DNA of 64,000 nt, from the NCBI RefSeq assembly GCF_001015195.1, contig NZ_LDES01000009.1:82301-146300 (forward strand). The letters run 5' to 3'. Below are positions 8,325 to 17,730 of the stretch, in pieces. Source of the DNA: Sphingomonas sp. Y57. Lineage in GTDB: Bacteria; Pseudomonadota; Alphaproteobacteria; Sphingomonadales; Sphingomonadaceae. Numbering within the stretch: position 1 is the first letter of the stretch; each line of letters begins with the position of its first letter. The notes under the pieces were generated by a model. That model was not told the origin of the DNA, did no database searches, and saw only the letters and a list, made by a program, of their open reading frames with translations. A program made the translations under genes and the position numbers.

Positions 8325-9587
8325 ATGACGATGGGGCTCCGCCATGCTAACGGCGCGCGCGCTATGACCGAATACAGATCCGAACTCCTGCGCCTGCTCG
8401 ACGAGCGGGGTTACATCCACCAGGTGACCGACGGCGCCGCGCTCGACGCGCTTGCGTTGTCTTCGGTGATTCCGGGCTATATCGGCTTCGACCCGACCGC
8501 GCCGTCGCTCCACGTCGGCAGCCTGGTGCAGATCATGCTGCTGCGCCGCCTGCAACAGGCAGGGCACAAGCCGATCGTGCTGATGGGCGGCGGCACCGGC
8601 AAGATCGGCGATCCGAGCTTCAAGGACGAAGCCCGCAAGCTGATGACGACCGAGACGATCGCGGCCAATGTGGCCTCGATCAGGCGGATCTTCGAACGCT
8701 TCCTGACCTTCGGCGACGGGCCCACCGATGCGGTGATGGTCGACAATGCCGATTGGCTCGACAAGCTGGAATACATCCCCTTCCTGCGCGAGGTGGGCCA
8801 GCATTTCTCGATCAACCGGATGCTGAGCTTCGACTCGGTGAAGCTGCGCCTCGACCGCGAGCAGTCGCTAAGCTTCCTCGAGTTCAACTACATGATCCTG
8901 CAGGCCTATGACTTCATGGAGCTGGCCAAGCGCCGCCAGTGCCGCCTGCAGATGGGCGGGTCGGACCAGTGGGGCAACATCGTCAACGGCATCGAGCTGT
9001 CGCGGCGGATGCTGGGTACCGAGGTGTTCGGCGTGACCACCCCGCTGATCACCACCGCGGACGGCGGCAAGATGGGCAAGACCATGTCGGGCGCGGTGTG
9101 GCTCAACGAGGAATCGCTGCCGGCCTATGATTATTGGCAGTTCTGGCGGAACAGCCACGACAAGGACGTCGGCCGTTTCCTGCGCCTGTTCACCGACCTG
9201 CCGCTCGACGAGATCGCCCGGCTGGAAGCGCTGGAGGGCCAGGAGATCAACCAGGCCAAGATCGTCCTCGCCAATGAGGCGACCACGATGTGCCGCGGTG
9301 CCGAAGCGGCCGCCGCCGCCGCCGAAACCGCGCGGCGGACGTTCGAGGAAGGCCAGGCGGGCGGCGACCTGCCGACGCTGGCGGTGCCCGAGGGGAGCAT
9401 CTCTCTGATCGACGCGCTGGTCGGGCTGGGCTTCGCCGCGTCGAAGGGCGAGGCCAAGCGCAAGCTGGCCGAGGGCGCCGTCCGCGTCGACGGCGAGCCC
9501 GAGAAGGACGATCGCCGCGTCGAGGTCGGCGCCACCGCGCTCAAGATCAGCCTCGGCAAGAAGAAGCACGGGCTTCTCACCCACTGA
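8325..9587 (+). CDS. tyrS: Tyrosyl-tRNA synthetase
   Basis: It charges tRNA-Tyr with tyrosine. The class I signature is clear: [18 protein letters not shown] holds the HIGH-type motif (HVGS), and [14 protein letters not shown] the KMSKS-type loop (KMGKT). Substrate residues are in [10 protein letters not shown]. The C-terminus is an S4 RNA-binding domain ([19 protein letters not shown]). Start choice is uncertain. The ATG at 8325 has a good ribosome site (AAGGAAG, 4 bases spacing). The ATG at 8364 ([17 protein letters not shown]) is the usual family start but has no visible ribosome site. I kept the upstream one; the two differ by 13 residues. Confidence 0.95.
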   Translation: MTMGLRHANGARAMTEYRSELLRLLDERGYIHQVTDGAALDALALSSVIPGYIGFDPTAPSLHVGSLVQIMLLRRLQQAGHKPIVLMGGGTGKIGDPSFKDEARKLMTTETIAANVASIRRIFERFLTFGDGPTDAVMVDNADWLDKLEYIPFLREVGQHFSINRMLSFDSVKLRLDREQSLSFLEFNYMILQAYDFMELAKRRQCRLQMGGSDQWGNIVNGIELSRRMLGTEVFGVTTPLITTADGGKMGKTMSGAVWLNEESLPAYDYWQFWRNSHDKDVGRFLRLFTDLPLDEIARLEALEGQEINQAKIVLANEATTMCRGAEAAAAAAETARRTFEEGQAGGDLPTLAVPEGSISLIDALVGLGFAASKGEAKRKLAEGAVRVDGEPEKDDRRVEVGATALKISLGKKKHGLLTH

Positions 9588-9598
9588 TCCCCACCCGG

Positions 9599-9729
9599 CA
9601 TGTTGAACTTGTTTCAGCATCCACCGGGAGGCCGGACCTTGTCGTAGAGGTTCCTGCGGCAACGCTCTCATATCGCCTCCCGACCAGCCCAAGTGGCCTG
9701 GCGGATGCTGAAACAAGTTCAGCATGACG
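9599..9729. repeat. Intergenic palindromic repeat, copy 4 (long-arm type)
   Basis: 24-base arms at 9599-9622 and 9703-9726 are inverted copies with one mismatch (core GAACTTGTTTCAGCATCC), separated by 80 bases and ending in TGACG. The element fills the gap between tyrS and the next gene and could fold as a large hairpin. Confidence 0.8.
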
Positions 9730-9759
9730 ATGGGAATATCGTGCATTAGGGTGCGGGCC

Positions 9760-11058
9760 ATGACCCGCACCCTGCTCCTCGCCGCCACCCTGCTCCTCGC
9801 CGCCGCCCTGTTCCTCGCCATCGGCGCCAAGCGCGCGCCGTCGCCGCTCGACGGGATCGCCACCGATTATGTCCATCTGACGCTCGAAGCCGGCGAGCGC
9901 GAGGAGGGCTATGTCGACGCCTATTACGGCCCGAAGGACTGGGCCGAGGCAGCAAAGGCCCATCCCCGCGACATCGCCGCGCTGCGGAGGGACGCGCGGG
10001 CGCTGGCCGAGCGGCTCGCCGCGGTGAAGCCCGCCACGCTGACCGCCGACGACCGTCTCCGCCAACGCTTCCTCGCCGCCCAGATCAAGGCCGCCGAGAC
10101 GCGGCTTGCGATGATGGCGGGCGAGAAGCTGAGCTTCGCCGACGAGGCCCAGGGACTGTTCGGGGTCCGGCCGGAGCTCAAGCCGCTCGCCGCCTATGAT
10201 CCGATCCTCAAGACGATCGACGCGATGGTCCCCGGCGAAGGGCCGCTGTGGCAGCGGGTCGATGCCTGGCAGAACCGCTTCGTCGTGCCGACCGACAAGC
10301 TCGATCCGGTAATGCGCGCCGCGATCGCCGAATGCCGCGCGCGGACGGTGGCGCATATCCGGCTGCCCGAACAGGAGCGGTTCGACCTCGAATTCGTCAC
10401 CGGCAAGAGCTGGTCGGGCTACAACTGGTACAAGGGCGACGCGCGCAGCCTGATCCAGGTGAACACCGACCTGCCGGTGCGGATCGACCGCGCAGTCGAT
10501 CTCGGATGCCATGAGGGCTATCCCGGGCATCATGCGCTCAACATGCTGCTCGAACGCAACCTCGCCCGCGCCAAGGGATGGGTGGAATTCACGGTCTACC
10601 CGCTGTTCAGCCCGCAGAGCTTCATCGCCGAAGGGTCGGCCAATGCCGGTATCGGCCTTACCTTCCCGGGGCCTGAGCGCGCGCGGTTCGAGGGGCGGCG
10701 GCTCTATCCGATCGCCGGGCTCGATCCGGCCGGGGCCGCTGCCTATGATCGGCTGCTCGACCTGCTCCACCAGCTGGCCGGCGCGCGGATGACGATTGCG
10801 GCTATGTATCTGGACGGCCAGGTCGATCGCGCGGCGGCGCTCGACCTGATCCAGAAATATCAGCTCGTCAGCCGCAAGCGCGCCGAACAGTCGCTCAGCT
10901 TCACCGAACAATATCGCAGCTATGTGATCAACTACGGCCTGGGCCAGGACATGGTAGCGGCCGATCTCGCCCGCGCTGGCCGCGATCCGGCCGCGCGGTG
11001 GAAGCGGATGGAGGCGATCATCTCGCAGCCGACCCTGCCGGCCGACCTGCGCCGCTGA
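9760..11058 (+). CDS. DUF885 family putative zinc peptidase, membrane-anchored
   Basis: A 432-residue protein with an N-terminal hydrophobic segment (TLLLAATLLLAAALFLAIG) that acts as signal or anchor, without a lipobox Cys, so the domain is probably periplasmic. The motif CHEGYPGHHALNML near residue 250, followed by FIAEGSANAG about 40 residues later, gives a His/Glu set like the HExxPGHH metal site of DUF885 proteins, which are thought to be metallohydrolases (family knowledge; activity is mostly unproven). The start is the ATG at 9760 rather than the one at 9724, which lies inside the upstream repeat and would put charged residues before the signal. Confidence 0.82.
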   Translation: MTRTLLLAATLLLAAALFLAIGAKRAPSPLDGIATDYVHLTLEAGEREEGYVDAYYGPKDWAEAAKAHPRDIAALRRDARALAERLAAVKPATLTADDRLRQRFLAAQIKAAETRLAMMAGEKLSFADEAQGLFGVRPELKPLAAYDPILKTIDAMVPGEGPLWQRVDAWQNRFVVPTDKLDPVMRAAIAECRARTVAHIRLPEQERFDLEFVTGKSWSGYNWYKGDARSLIQVNTDLPVRIDRAVDLGCHEGYPGHHALNMLLERNLARAKGWVEFTVYPLFSPQSFIAEGSANAGIGLTFPGPERARFEGRRLYPIAGLDPAGAAAYDRLLDLLHQLAGARMTIAAMYLDGQVDRAAALDLIQKYQLVSRKRAEQSLSFTEQYRSYVINYGLGQDMVAADLARAGRDPAARWKRMEAIISQPTLPADLRR

Positions 11059-11193
11059 ACCATGCGCCGCCTTCATCGGCCCCGCCTCATCCAATGGTCG
11101 AACTATTCGCGATTAACCCCCGGATAACCGTAACGATTAAGAGGTTCGCAAAGCCGCTGGCCGATTCTCGTGTTGCAACAAGGACATGAGACC

Positions 11194-11559
11194 ATGAGCC
11201 AGATCGCGGAACAGTTGACGCCGGCGACCGACGACGACGCAAAATATGCCGAGCAACGCCGCGCGCCGCGTGACGAAGTGGCGTTGCCGACGCGAATGTT
11301 CACAATGGACCACAAGGCGAGCGACGTGCTGCTCGTCAATATCTCGCGCCTCGGCTTCATGGTCCGCGAATATGGCCAGACGCCCAAGGACACGATCGTC
11401 CGCCTCGCTTTGCCCCGGCTTGGACAAGTGACGGCGCGGGTGGTGTGGTCGCTCGGTGGCCGGGTCGGCGCGGAGTTCATCAAGCCGATCGACGAATATG
11501 CCTATGCCGCGATGCTGAACGCGGCTCGCGCGAAGCGCCAGCGTTGGCCGATGGGGTGA
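11194..11559 (+). CDS. PilZ domain protein (c-di-GMP receptor candidate)
   Basis: A 121-residue single-domain PilZ protein. The bipartite ligand motif is visible: RRAPR at residues 22-26 (RxxxR) and NISRLG at 49-54, the (D/N)xSxxG box. Such stand-alone PilZ proteins bind cyclic-di-GMP and pass the signal to partner proteins (family knowledge). The start ATG at 11194 follows AAGGA by 9 bases; an in-frame GTG at 11170 is weaker. An EAL phosphodiesterase gene lies 6 kb downstream but is not linked. It is convergent with recG across a palindromic repeat. Confidence 0.88.
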   Translation: MSQIAEQLTPATDDDAKYAEQRRAPRDEVALPTRMFTMDHKASDVLLVNISRLGFMVREYGQTPKDTIVRLALPRLGQVTARVVWSLGGRVGAEFIKPIDEYAYAAMLNAARAKRQRWPMG

Positions 11560-11571
11560 CTCTCCGTCAGG

Positions 11572-11650
11572 CGTCATGGCGGCGGAGGCCGGCATCTCGT
11601 GAGATGATCGATCCGCCTCTCACCTGACCCCGGCCTCCGCCGGGGTGACG
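11572..11650. repeat. Intergenic palindromic repeat, copy 5
   Basis: It begins CGTCATGGCGGCGGAGGCCG and ends CGGCCTCCGCCGGGGTGACG, so the arms are near-perfect inverted copies. It separates the convergent PilZ and recG genes and probably also serves as a hairpin at both 3' ends. Confidence 0.8.
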
Positions 11651-11661
11651 GATATCGCTGG

Positions 11662-13722
11662 TCACCCCGCCCGCAACAGCCCCACGGCGGCGTCGCGTTC
11701 GAACAAATAGAGGGCGATCCGCGCCGCTTGCCCGCGCTCGCTGTCAAGGCCACCGTCACGGTCGACCAGCAGGCGGGCATCCTGGGTCGCCGCCTCGATC
11801 AACGCGGCGGTACGCTCGGCGCCAGCCAGCCGGAAGGCCGCCTCGCCCGACTGGCGGGTGCCCAAGATTTCGCCCGCCCCGCGCAGGCGCAGATCCTCCT
11901 CGGCAATACGGAAGCCGTCATTGGTCTCGCGCATCAGCGCCAGCCGCGCGCGCGACGTCTCCGACAGCGCATTGCCGCGCAGCAGCAGGCAGACCGAGCG
12001 CTGGTCGCCGCGCCCCACCCGGCCACGCAGCTGGTGGAGCTGGGCAAGGCCGAAGCGGTCGGCGCCCTCGATGACCATCAGCGTCGCGTTGGGAACGTCG
12101 ACGCCCACCTCGATCACCGTCGTCGCGACCAGCACGCCGAGCCGTCCCGCCTGGAACTCGGCCATCACCGCGTCCTTCTCGGGCCCCTTCATCCGGCCGT
12201 GGACGACGCCGACCTTGTCGCCGAACCATTGCCGCAGGCTCTCCGCCCGCCCTTCTGCGGCGGCGAGGTCGGACTGCTCGCTCTCCTCGACCAGCGGGCA
12301 GACCCAATAGGCCTGGCGGCCCGCAGCGAGATGGCGGCCGAGTGCCTGCGCCACCTCGTCGAGCCGCTCGCCCGAGATCACCCGCGTCTCGATCGGCTGG
12401 CGGCCCGGCGGCATCTCATCGAGCCGGCTCACGTCCATCTCGCCATAATGGCTGAGCGTCAGCGTGCGCGGGATCGGGGTCGCCGTCATCACCAGCAGGT
12501 GCGGCGGCCGTTCCGCCTTGGCCTGGAGCATCATCCGCTGGGCGACGCCGAAGCGATGCTGCTCGTCGACCACGGCCAGGCCGAGCTTGCGGTAGCCGAC
12601 CTTCTCCTGGAAGATCGCATGTGTACCCACGAGGATGTCGATCGACCCGTCCGCCAGCGCCATCAGCGTCGCCTCGCGAGCCTTGCCCTTCTCCCGCCCG
12701 GTGAGGATCGCGACGTTCACTGGCAGGCCGGCGAGCGTGCGGCTCAGCGTCTCGAAATGCTGACGGGCGAGGATCTCGGTCGGCGCCAGCAGCGCGCCCT
12801 GCGCCCCTGCCTCGACCGCGCAGAGCAGCGCCATCGTTGCGACCAGCGTCTTGCCCGAGCCGACGTCGCCCTGCAGCAGCCGGGTCATCGGCGCTTGCTG
12901 GACGAGGTCGCCCTCGATCTCCGCCACGGCGCGGCTCTGCGCGCCGGTCGGGGCATAAGGAAGCTTGAGCTGGTCGCGCAGCCGCCCGTCGCCCCTGAGC
13001 GGCAGGCCGCGCCGCTTGCGCGAGGAGGCCCGCACCAGCATCAGCGCGAGCTGGTTGGCGAACAGTTCGTCATAGGCGAGCCGCGCCCGCGCCGGCTCGT
13101 CCTGCGCGTCGGCATGGGCACGGACGATGGCTTCATGCCAGGACGGCCAGCCGCGCGTCTGGAGCAGGCTCGGCTCGATCCATTCGGGCAGCTCGGCCGC
13201 CCGTTCGATCCCCTGCTCGATGAGCTGGCCGAGCCGCCGCGAGGTGATCCCCTCCGACAGCGGATAGACGCTCTCGCGGGTCGGAAGGTCAGCCGCCTCG
13301 GCCGGAGGCAGGACGTGATCGGGATGAACGATCTGGAGTTCCTGCCCGTAGAGATCCAGCCTGCCAGAAACGATGCGCGGCTCGCCGATCGGCAGCAGCT
13401 TCTTCGCCCAGCCGGGATTGCCACCGAAATAGACGAGGCTGACCAGATTGCCCGCCTGGTCGGTCGCGCCGACGCGGAACGGCCCCCGCCCGCCGGAGGC
13501 GCGATAGCTGGTGGGCACCAGCCGCACGGTAACGATCCGGCCGGCATCCTCGGCCTCGACCGTCTCCACCGGCTTGCGCTCGATCGATCCGGTGGGAAGG
13601 TGGAAGATGAGGTCGACGACCCGCTCCAGCTCCAGCTTGCGCAAAGGCTTGGCGAGCGTCGGCCCGACGCCCTTCAGCACCTCGATCTCGGCAAACAATG
13701 GATTGAGTATGTCGGGCCGCAT
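11662..13722 (-). CDS. recG: ATP-dependent DNA helicase RecG
   Basis: A 686-residue branch-migrating helicase that regresses stalled replication forks and processes Holliday junctions. The N-terminal wedge/OB domain (residues 1-250, beginning MRPDILNPLFAEIEVLKGVGP) is followed by helicase motifs. These are motif I LQGDVGSGKT, motif II VVDEQHRFG (DEQH box), motif III VMTATPIPRTL, and motif VI, in which HQLRGRVGRG is preceded by ADRFGLAQL. The start is the ATG at 13722, typical of RecG; the frame also runs back to a GTG at 13767. It is divergent from sdhE, 130 bases away. Confidence 0.96.
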   Translation of the reverse strand: MRPDILNPLFAEIEVLKGVGPTLAKPLRKLELERVVDLIFHLPTGSIERKPVETVEAEDAGRIVTVRLVPTSYRASGGRGPFRVGATDQAGNLVSLVYFGGNPGWAKKLLPIGEPRIVSGRLDLYGQELQIVHPDHVLPPAEAADLPTRESVYPLSEGITSRRLGQLIEQGIERAAELPEWIEPSLLQTRGWPSWHEAIVRAHADAQDEPARARLAYDELFANQLALMLVRASSRKRRGLPLRGDGRLRDQLKLPYAPTGAQSRAVAEIEGDLVQQAPMTRLLQGDVGSGKTLVATMALLCAVEAGAQGALLAPTEILARQHFETLSRTLAGLPVNVAILTGREKGKAREATLMALADGSIDILVGTHAIFQEKVGYRKLGLAVVDEQHRFGVAQRMMLQAKAERPPHLLVMTATPIPRTLTLSHYGEMDVSRLDEMPPGRQPIETRVISGERLDEVAQALGRHLAAGRQAYWVCPLVEESEQSDLAAAEGRAESLRQWFGDKVGVVHGRMKGPEKDAVMAEFQAGRLGVLVATTVIEVGVDVPNATLMVIEGADRFGLAQLHQLRGRVGRGDQRSVCLLLRGNALSETSRARLALMRETNDGFRIAEEDLRLRGAGEILGTRQSGEAAFRLAGAERTAALIEAATQDARLLVDRDGGLDSERGQAARIALYLFERDAAVGLLRAG

Positions 13723-13852
13723 GGATTCGCCTGCTGTCGCATTTTCCACCGCCCGGGTCGATTGCACGCAGCGGGAAAATGCTTATCTCCGCTTCTGGCT
13801 TTCCGCCGACGGGCCTGTCAATCGCTCGCCGGCCCATCGGCATTGGAAGAAG

Positions 13853-14119
13853 ATGAACCACGAAGACCGCCTGAAACGCCTGCGCTTCCGCGCCTGGCAC
13901 CGGGGAACCCGCGAGGCCGATTATATGATCGGGGGCTTCTTCGACCGGTTGCACCAGGGCTGGGACGGGGAAGCGCTCGACTGGTTCGAGGCGCTGCTCA
14001 TGCAAGAGGATGCCGACATTCTCGGCTGGGTGATGGGGACGATCCCCGTTCCGCCTGAATGGCAAGGCGCGCTGATGGAACGGATGCAGCGAATCGACTA
14101 TGTCGACATCCCGCGGTGA
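13853..14119 (+). CDS. sdhE: Succinate dehydrogenase assembly factor SdhE (FAD assembly factor 2)
   Basis: An 88-residue all-helical protein that promotes covalent attachment of FAD to the flavoprotein subunit of succinate dehydrogenase. The invariant family motif RGTREAD is at residues 17-23 (RGxxE core), followed by the conserved hydrophobic stretch IGGFFDRL. The length is right for the family. The start ATG at 13853 follows GGAAGA. The open frame extends upstream into recG antisense sequence, but nothing there resembles SdhE. It lies between recG and mfd, an arrangement I recall as conserved in Sphingomonadales. Confidence 0.94.
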   Translation: MNHEDRLKRLRFRAWHRGTREADYMIGGFFDRLHQGWDGEALDWFEALLMQEDADILGWVMGTIPVPPEWQGALMERMQRIDYVDIPR

Positions 14120-14195
14120 CAGCCTGATCAACCCGTAGCGCGCACCAACGTCCTGTCCCTCGCCGGACGGACGGCCCACCTAGTCTGAAGCACCC

Positions 14196-17100
14196 ATGAC
14201 CGATCTCGATCGTATCCTCGCCGCCTCCGAAGCGCTGACCCTGTCGCGCGCGCCGATGGGCTTCCAGCCCTGGCTGGCCGCCGACCTCGCCCGCGCTGCC
14301 GCGGCGAAGGGCGGGCGGCTGGTGTTTATCGCGGCCGACGACCAGGCGATGCATTCGCTGGCCGAGGCCGCGCGCTTCTTCGCGCCCGAGCTGACGGTGC
14401 TGACCTTCCCGGCCTGGGACTGCCTGCCTTATGACCGCGCCAGCCCGGCGCTGCGCGCGACCAGCGAGCGGCTCGCGACGCTCCATGCCTTGCAGGGCAA
14501 GCCGAACGGGCCCGTGCTGGTCGCGACCACGGTCAACGCCGCCACCCAGCGGGTGCTCACCCCGTTCCGCATCCGCCAGCTCGTCGCCCGGCTGGCACCC
14601 GGCGAGCGGATCGATCGCGACCGGCTGGCCGCGATGCTGCAGGCGAACGGCTATGTCCGCACCGACACCGTCACCGAGCAGGGCGAATATGCGGTGCGCG
14701 GCAGCCTGGTCGACCTGTTCCCGGCGGGCGAGCCGCACGCGCTCCGCCTCGATTTCTTCGGCGACGAGATCGAGAGCGTCCGCCAGTTCGACGCGACCGA
14801 CCAGCGGACGATCGGCCCGGTCGACGGCTTCACCCTGCTGCCGGCCTCCGAGGCGCTGCTCGACGAGGAGACGATCAAGCGGTTCCGCGGCCGTTACCGC
14901 GAGCGCTTCGGCGCCAGCGCGACCGGCGACCCGATCTACCAGGCGGTGTCGGACGGCCGCCGCCTCGCCGGCATGGACCATTGGCTACCGCTGTTCGAGG
15001 AACGGCTGGAGACGCTGTTCGACCATCTCGCGCCCGAGGACCTGGTCCTGCGCGAGGCGGGATCGATCAAGGCGGCCGAAGCGCGGTTCGAAGCAATCGC
15101 CGACTATCACGCCAACCGGGTCCGCGCCCGCACCACCGATCCCGGCAGCTACCGTCCGCTCGAACCGAGCGAACTCTACCTGGCCACAGACGAATGGCAG
15201 ACGGTGATCGCCGACCGGCCGATCCACCTCGTGACCCCCTTCGCCGAGCCGGAGAGCGCCCGCGTGCTCGACCTGGGCGTCGACGCCGCGCGCGACTTCG
15301 CGCCCGAACGAACGCAGGGCGTCAACATCTACGACGCCGTGGTCGAGCATGTCGAAACGCTCGGCAAGACCGGCAAGCGCGTGGTGCTGGCGAGCTATTC
15401 TGCCGGATCGCGCGAGCGCTTCGCGGGGCTGCTGGCGGAACATGGCCTCGACCGCGTCGATCTGGTCGACGACTGGCAGGCGGCGATCGCCCGGCCCGCC
15501 CCCGGCAAGTCGCTGGGATCGGGGCTGGCGCGGGTCGCCCTCGCCGTGCTGCCGCTCGACCATGGCTTCACCAGCGGCGACATCGCACTGCTGACCGAGC
15601 AGGACATGCTGGGCGACCGGCTGGTCCGACGACAGAAGCGCAAGAAGTCGGCCGACGCCTTCCTCGCCGAGCTGGCGACGCTCAGCCCCGGCGACCTCGT
15701 CGTCCACATGGACCATGGCATCGGCCGCTATGAGGGGCTGACCTCGATCCCGGTCGCGAAGGCGCCGCACGACTGCGTCGCGCTGACCTATGCCGGCGGC
15801 GACAAGCTCTACGTCCCCGTCGAGAATATCGACGTACTGAGCCGCTACGGCGCCGAGAACGACGCCGTCCAGCTCGACAAGCTGGGCGGCGTCGCCTGGC
15901 AGGCGCGCAAGGCGCGGATGAAGGAGCGGATCCGCGAGATCGCGGGCGAGCTGATCAAGACCGCCGCCGAACGCGCGCTCCGCCCGGCCGAGGCGATCGA
16001 GCCCGACAGCGGCTATAACGAGTTCGTCGACCGCTTCCCCTATCAGGAGACCGAGGATCAGGACCGCGCGATCGCCGACGTGATCGACGACCTGGCAGCG
16101 GGCAAGCCGATGGACCGGCTCGTCTGCGGCGATGTCGGCTTCGGCAAGACCGAGGTCGCGCTGCGTGCTGCCTTCGTCGCGGCGATGGGCGGGATGCAGG
16201 TGGCGCTGATCTGCCCCACCACCCTGCTCGCGCGGCAGCATTACCGCAACTTCGTCGAGCGCTTCCACGGCATGCCGGTCAATATCGGGCATTTGTCGCG
16301 GCTCGTCTCGGCAAGCGAGGCGAAGAAGACCAAGGACGGTCTCGCCGACGGATCGATCGACATCGTCATCGGCACCCATGCGCTGCTCGCCAAGGGGATC
16401 GAGTTCAAGCGGCTCGGCCTCGTCATCGTCGACGAGGAACAGCGCTTCGGCGTTACCCACAAGGAGCGGCTGAAGGCGCTCAAGACCGACGTCCACATGC
16501 TGACGCTGACCGCGACGCCGATCCCGCGCACCTTGCAGATGGCGATGTCGGGGCTGCGCGAGCTGAGCGTGATCCAGACCCCGCCGGTCGACCGGCTGGC
16601 GGTGCGCACCTATGTCGCGCCCTGGGACGGGGTGGTGATCCGGGAGGCGCTGCTGCGCGAGCATTATCGCGGCGGCCAGAGTTTCCTGGTCACGCCCCGG
16701 ATCAAGGACCTGCCCGACATCGAGGACTATCTGCGCAAGGAGGTCCCCGAGGTCAGCTATGTCGTCGCCCATGGCCAGATGGCGGCCGGCGAGGTCGAGG
16801 AGCGGATGTCGGCCTTCTACGACAAGAAGTTCGACATCCTCGTGTCGACCACGATCATCGAGAGCGGGCTCGACATCCCGTCGGCCAACACGCTGATCGT
16901 CAACCGCGCGGACCGCTTCGGCCTCGCCCAGCTCTACCAGCTGCGCGGCCGGGTCGGCCGGTCGAAGACGCGCGCCTATGCCTATCTGACGACCGGTGAC
17001 CGCGGCCTGACCGAGACCGCGGAGAAGCGCCTCCATATCCTCCAGAACATCGACACGCTGGGCGCCGGCTTCCAGATCGCCAGCCACGACCTCGACATTC

Positions 17101-17681
17101 GCGGCGCAGGCAACCTGCTCGGCGACGAGCAGTCGGGCCATATCAAGGAGGTCGGCTTCGAGCTCTACCAGTCGATGCTGGAGGAGGCGATCCTCGACGC
17201 CAAGGCGGGCGGTCTCGCCGAGACGAAGCGCGAGAGCTTCTCGCCACAGATCAACGTCGACGCGCCGATCCTGATCCCCGAGGACTATGTCCCCGACCTC
17301 GACCTGCGCATGGGTCTCTACCGCCGCATGAACGAGGTCGAGACCCGTGCCGAGATCGAGGCCTTCGCCGCCGAGCTGATCGACCGTTTCGGCAAGCTTC
17401 CGGCCGCGACCCAGAGCCTGCTGACGGTGATCGAGATCAAGCTCAACTGTCGCAAGGCCTGCGTCGCCAAGATCGACACCGGCCCGCGCGGCGCGCTGGT
17501 CACCTTCCACAATGACAATTTCCCCGACCTGCCGGGGCTGCTCGCCTATGTCGACCGGCTGAAGGACAGCGCCCGGCTGCGCCCCGACAGCAAGCTGGTG
17601 ATCACCCGCAACTGGCCCGAGCCGTCGCACCGGCTGAACGGTGCGCTGCAGCTCTCGCGGGGGCTGGCGAAGATTGTTTAG
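14196..17681 (+). CDS. mfd: Transcription-repair coupling factor Mfd
   Basis: A 1161-residue translocase that removes RNA polymerase stalled at DNA lesions and recruits UvrA. Domain order fits Mfd. An N-terminal UvrB-like region (residues 1-350) is followed by a linker, then the RNA-polymerase-interaction domain near 490-560 (LSPGDLVVHMDHGIGRYEGL). The RecG-like motor has Walker A GDVGFGKTE near 645 and a DEEQ box (IVDEEQRFGV) near 745, then LTATPIPRTL and QLRGRVGRSKTRAYAY. The C-terminal D7 region ends the protein. The start is the ATG at 14196. It is 76 bases from sdhE and may be co-transcribed with it. Confidence 0.97.
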   Translation: MTDLDRILAASEALTLSRAPMGFQPWLAADLARAAAAKGGRLVFIAADDQAMHSLAEAARFFAPELTVLTFPAWDCLPYDRASPALRATSERLATLHALQGKPNGPVLVATTVNAATQRVLTPFRIRQLVARLAPGERIDRDRLAAMLQANGYVRTDTVTEQGEYAVRGSLVDLFPAGEPHALRLDFFGDEIESVRQFDATDQRTIGPVDGFTLLPASEALLDEETIKRFRGRYRERFGASATGDPIYQAVSDGRRLAGMDHWLPLFEERLETLFDHLAPEDLVLREAGSIKAAEARFEAIADYHANRVRARTTDPGSYRPLEPSELYLATDEWQTVIADRPIHLVTPFAEPESARVLDLGVDAARDFAPERTQGVNIYDAVVEHVETLGKTGKRVVLASYSAGSRERFAGLLAEHGLDRVDLVDDWQAAIARPAPGKSLGSGLARVALAVLPLDHGFTSGDIALLTEQDMLGDRLVRRQKRKKSADAFLAELATLSPGDLVVHMDHGIGRYEGLTSIPVAKAPHDCVALTYAGGDKLYVPVENIDVLSRYGAENDAVQLDKLGGVAWQARKARMKERIREIAGELIKTAAERALRPAEAIEPDSGYNEFVDRFPYQETEDQDRAIADVIDDLAAGKPMDRLVCGDVGFGKTEVALRAAFVAAMGGMQVALICPTTLLARQHYRNFVERFHGMPVNIGHLSRLVSASEAKKTKDGLADGSIDIVIGTHALLAKGIEFKRLGLVIVDEEQRFGVTHKERLKALKTDVHMLTLTATPIPRTLQMAMSGLRELSVIQTPPVDRLAVRTYVAPWDGVVIREALLREHYRGGQSFLVTPRIKDLPDIEDYLRKEVPEVSYVVAHGQMAAGEVEERMSAFYDKKFDILVSTTIIESGLDIPSANTLIVNRADRFGLAQLYQLRGRVGRSKTRAYAYLTTGDRGLTETAEKRLHILQNIDTLGAGFQIASHDLDIRGAGNLLGDEQSGHIKEVGFELYQSMLEEAILDAKAGGLAETKRESFSPQINVDAPILIPEDYVPDLDLRMGLYRRMNEVETRAEIEAFAAELIDRFGKLPAATQSLLTVIEIKLNCRKACVAKIDTGPRGALVTFHNDNFPDLPGLLAYVDRLKDSARLRPDSKLVITRNWPEPSHRLNGALQLSRGLAKIV

Positions 17682-17682
17682 C

Positions 17683-17726
17683 CCTCAGGCGCCAGGCGCC
17701 GGGCATGCGACCGCCGGCGCTTGAGG
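17683..17726. terminator. Long hairpin between convergent mfd and EAL genes
   Basis: Outer arms CCTCAGGCGC (17683-17692) and GCGCTTGAGG (17717-17726) pair with one G-T, enclosing further GC-rich complementarity. It lies directly after the mfd stop and just past the EAL-gene stop, so it can end both transcripts. There is no T-run. Confidence 0.5.
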
Positions 17727-17730
17727 CCAA

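Noticed and set aside
11728..14058. A 776-codon plus-strand frame across recG
   Set aside because: Mirror frame of RecG with no recognisable domain. RecG has every helicase motif on the minus strand.
14985..17630. An 881-codon open frame on the minus strand inside mfd
   Set aside because: Antisense frame kept open by high third-position GC. Its translation is Arg/Asp/Ala-rich without motifs, while the plus strand encodes a complete Mfd.
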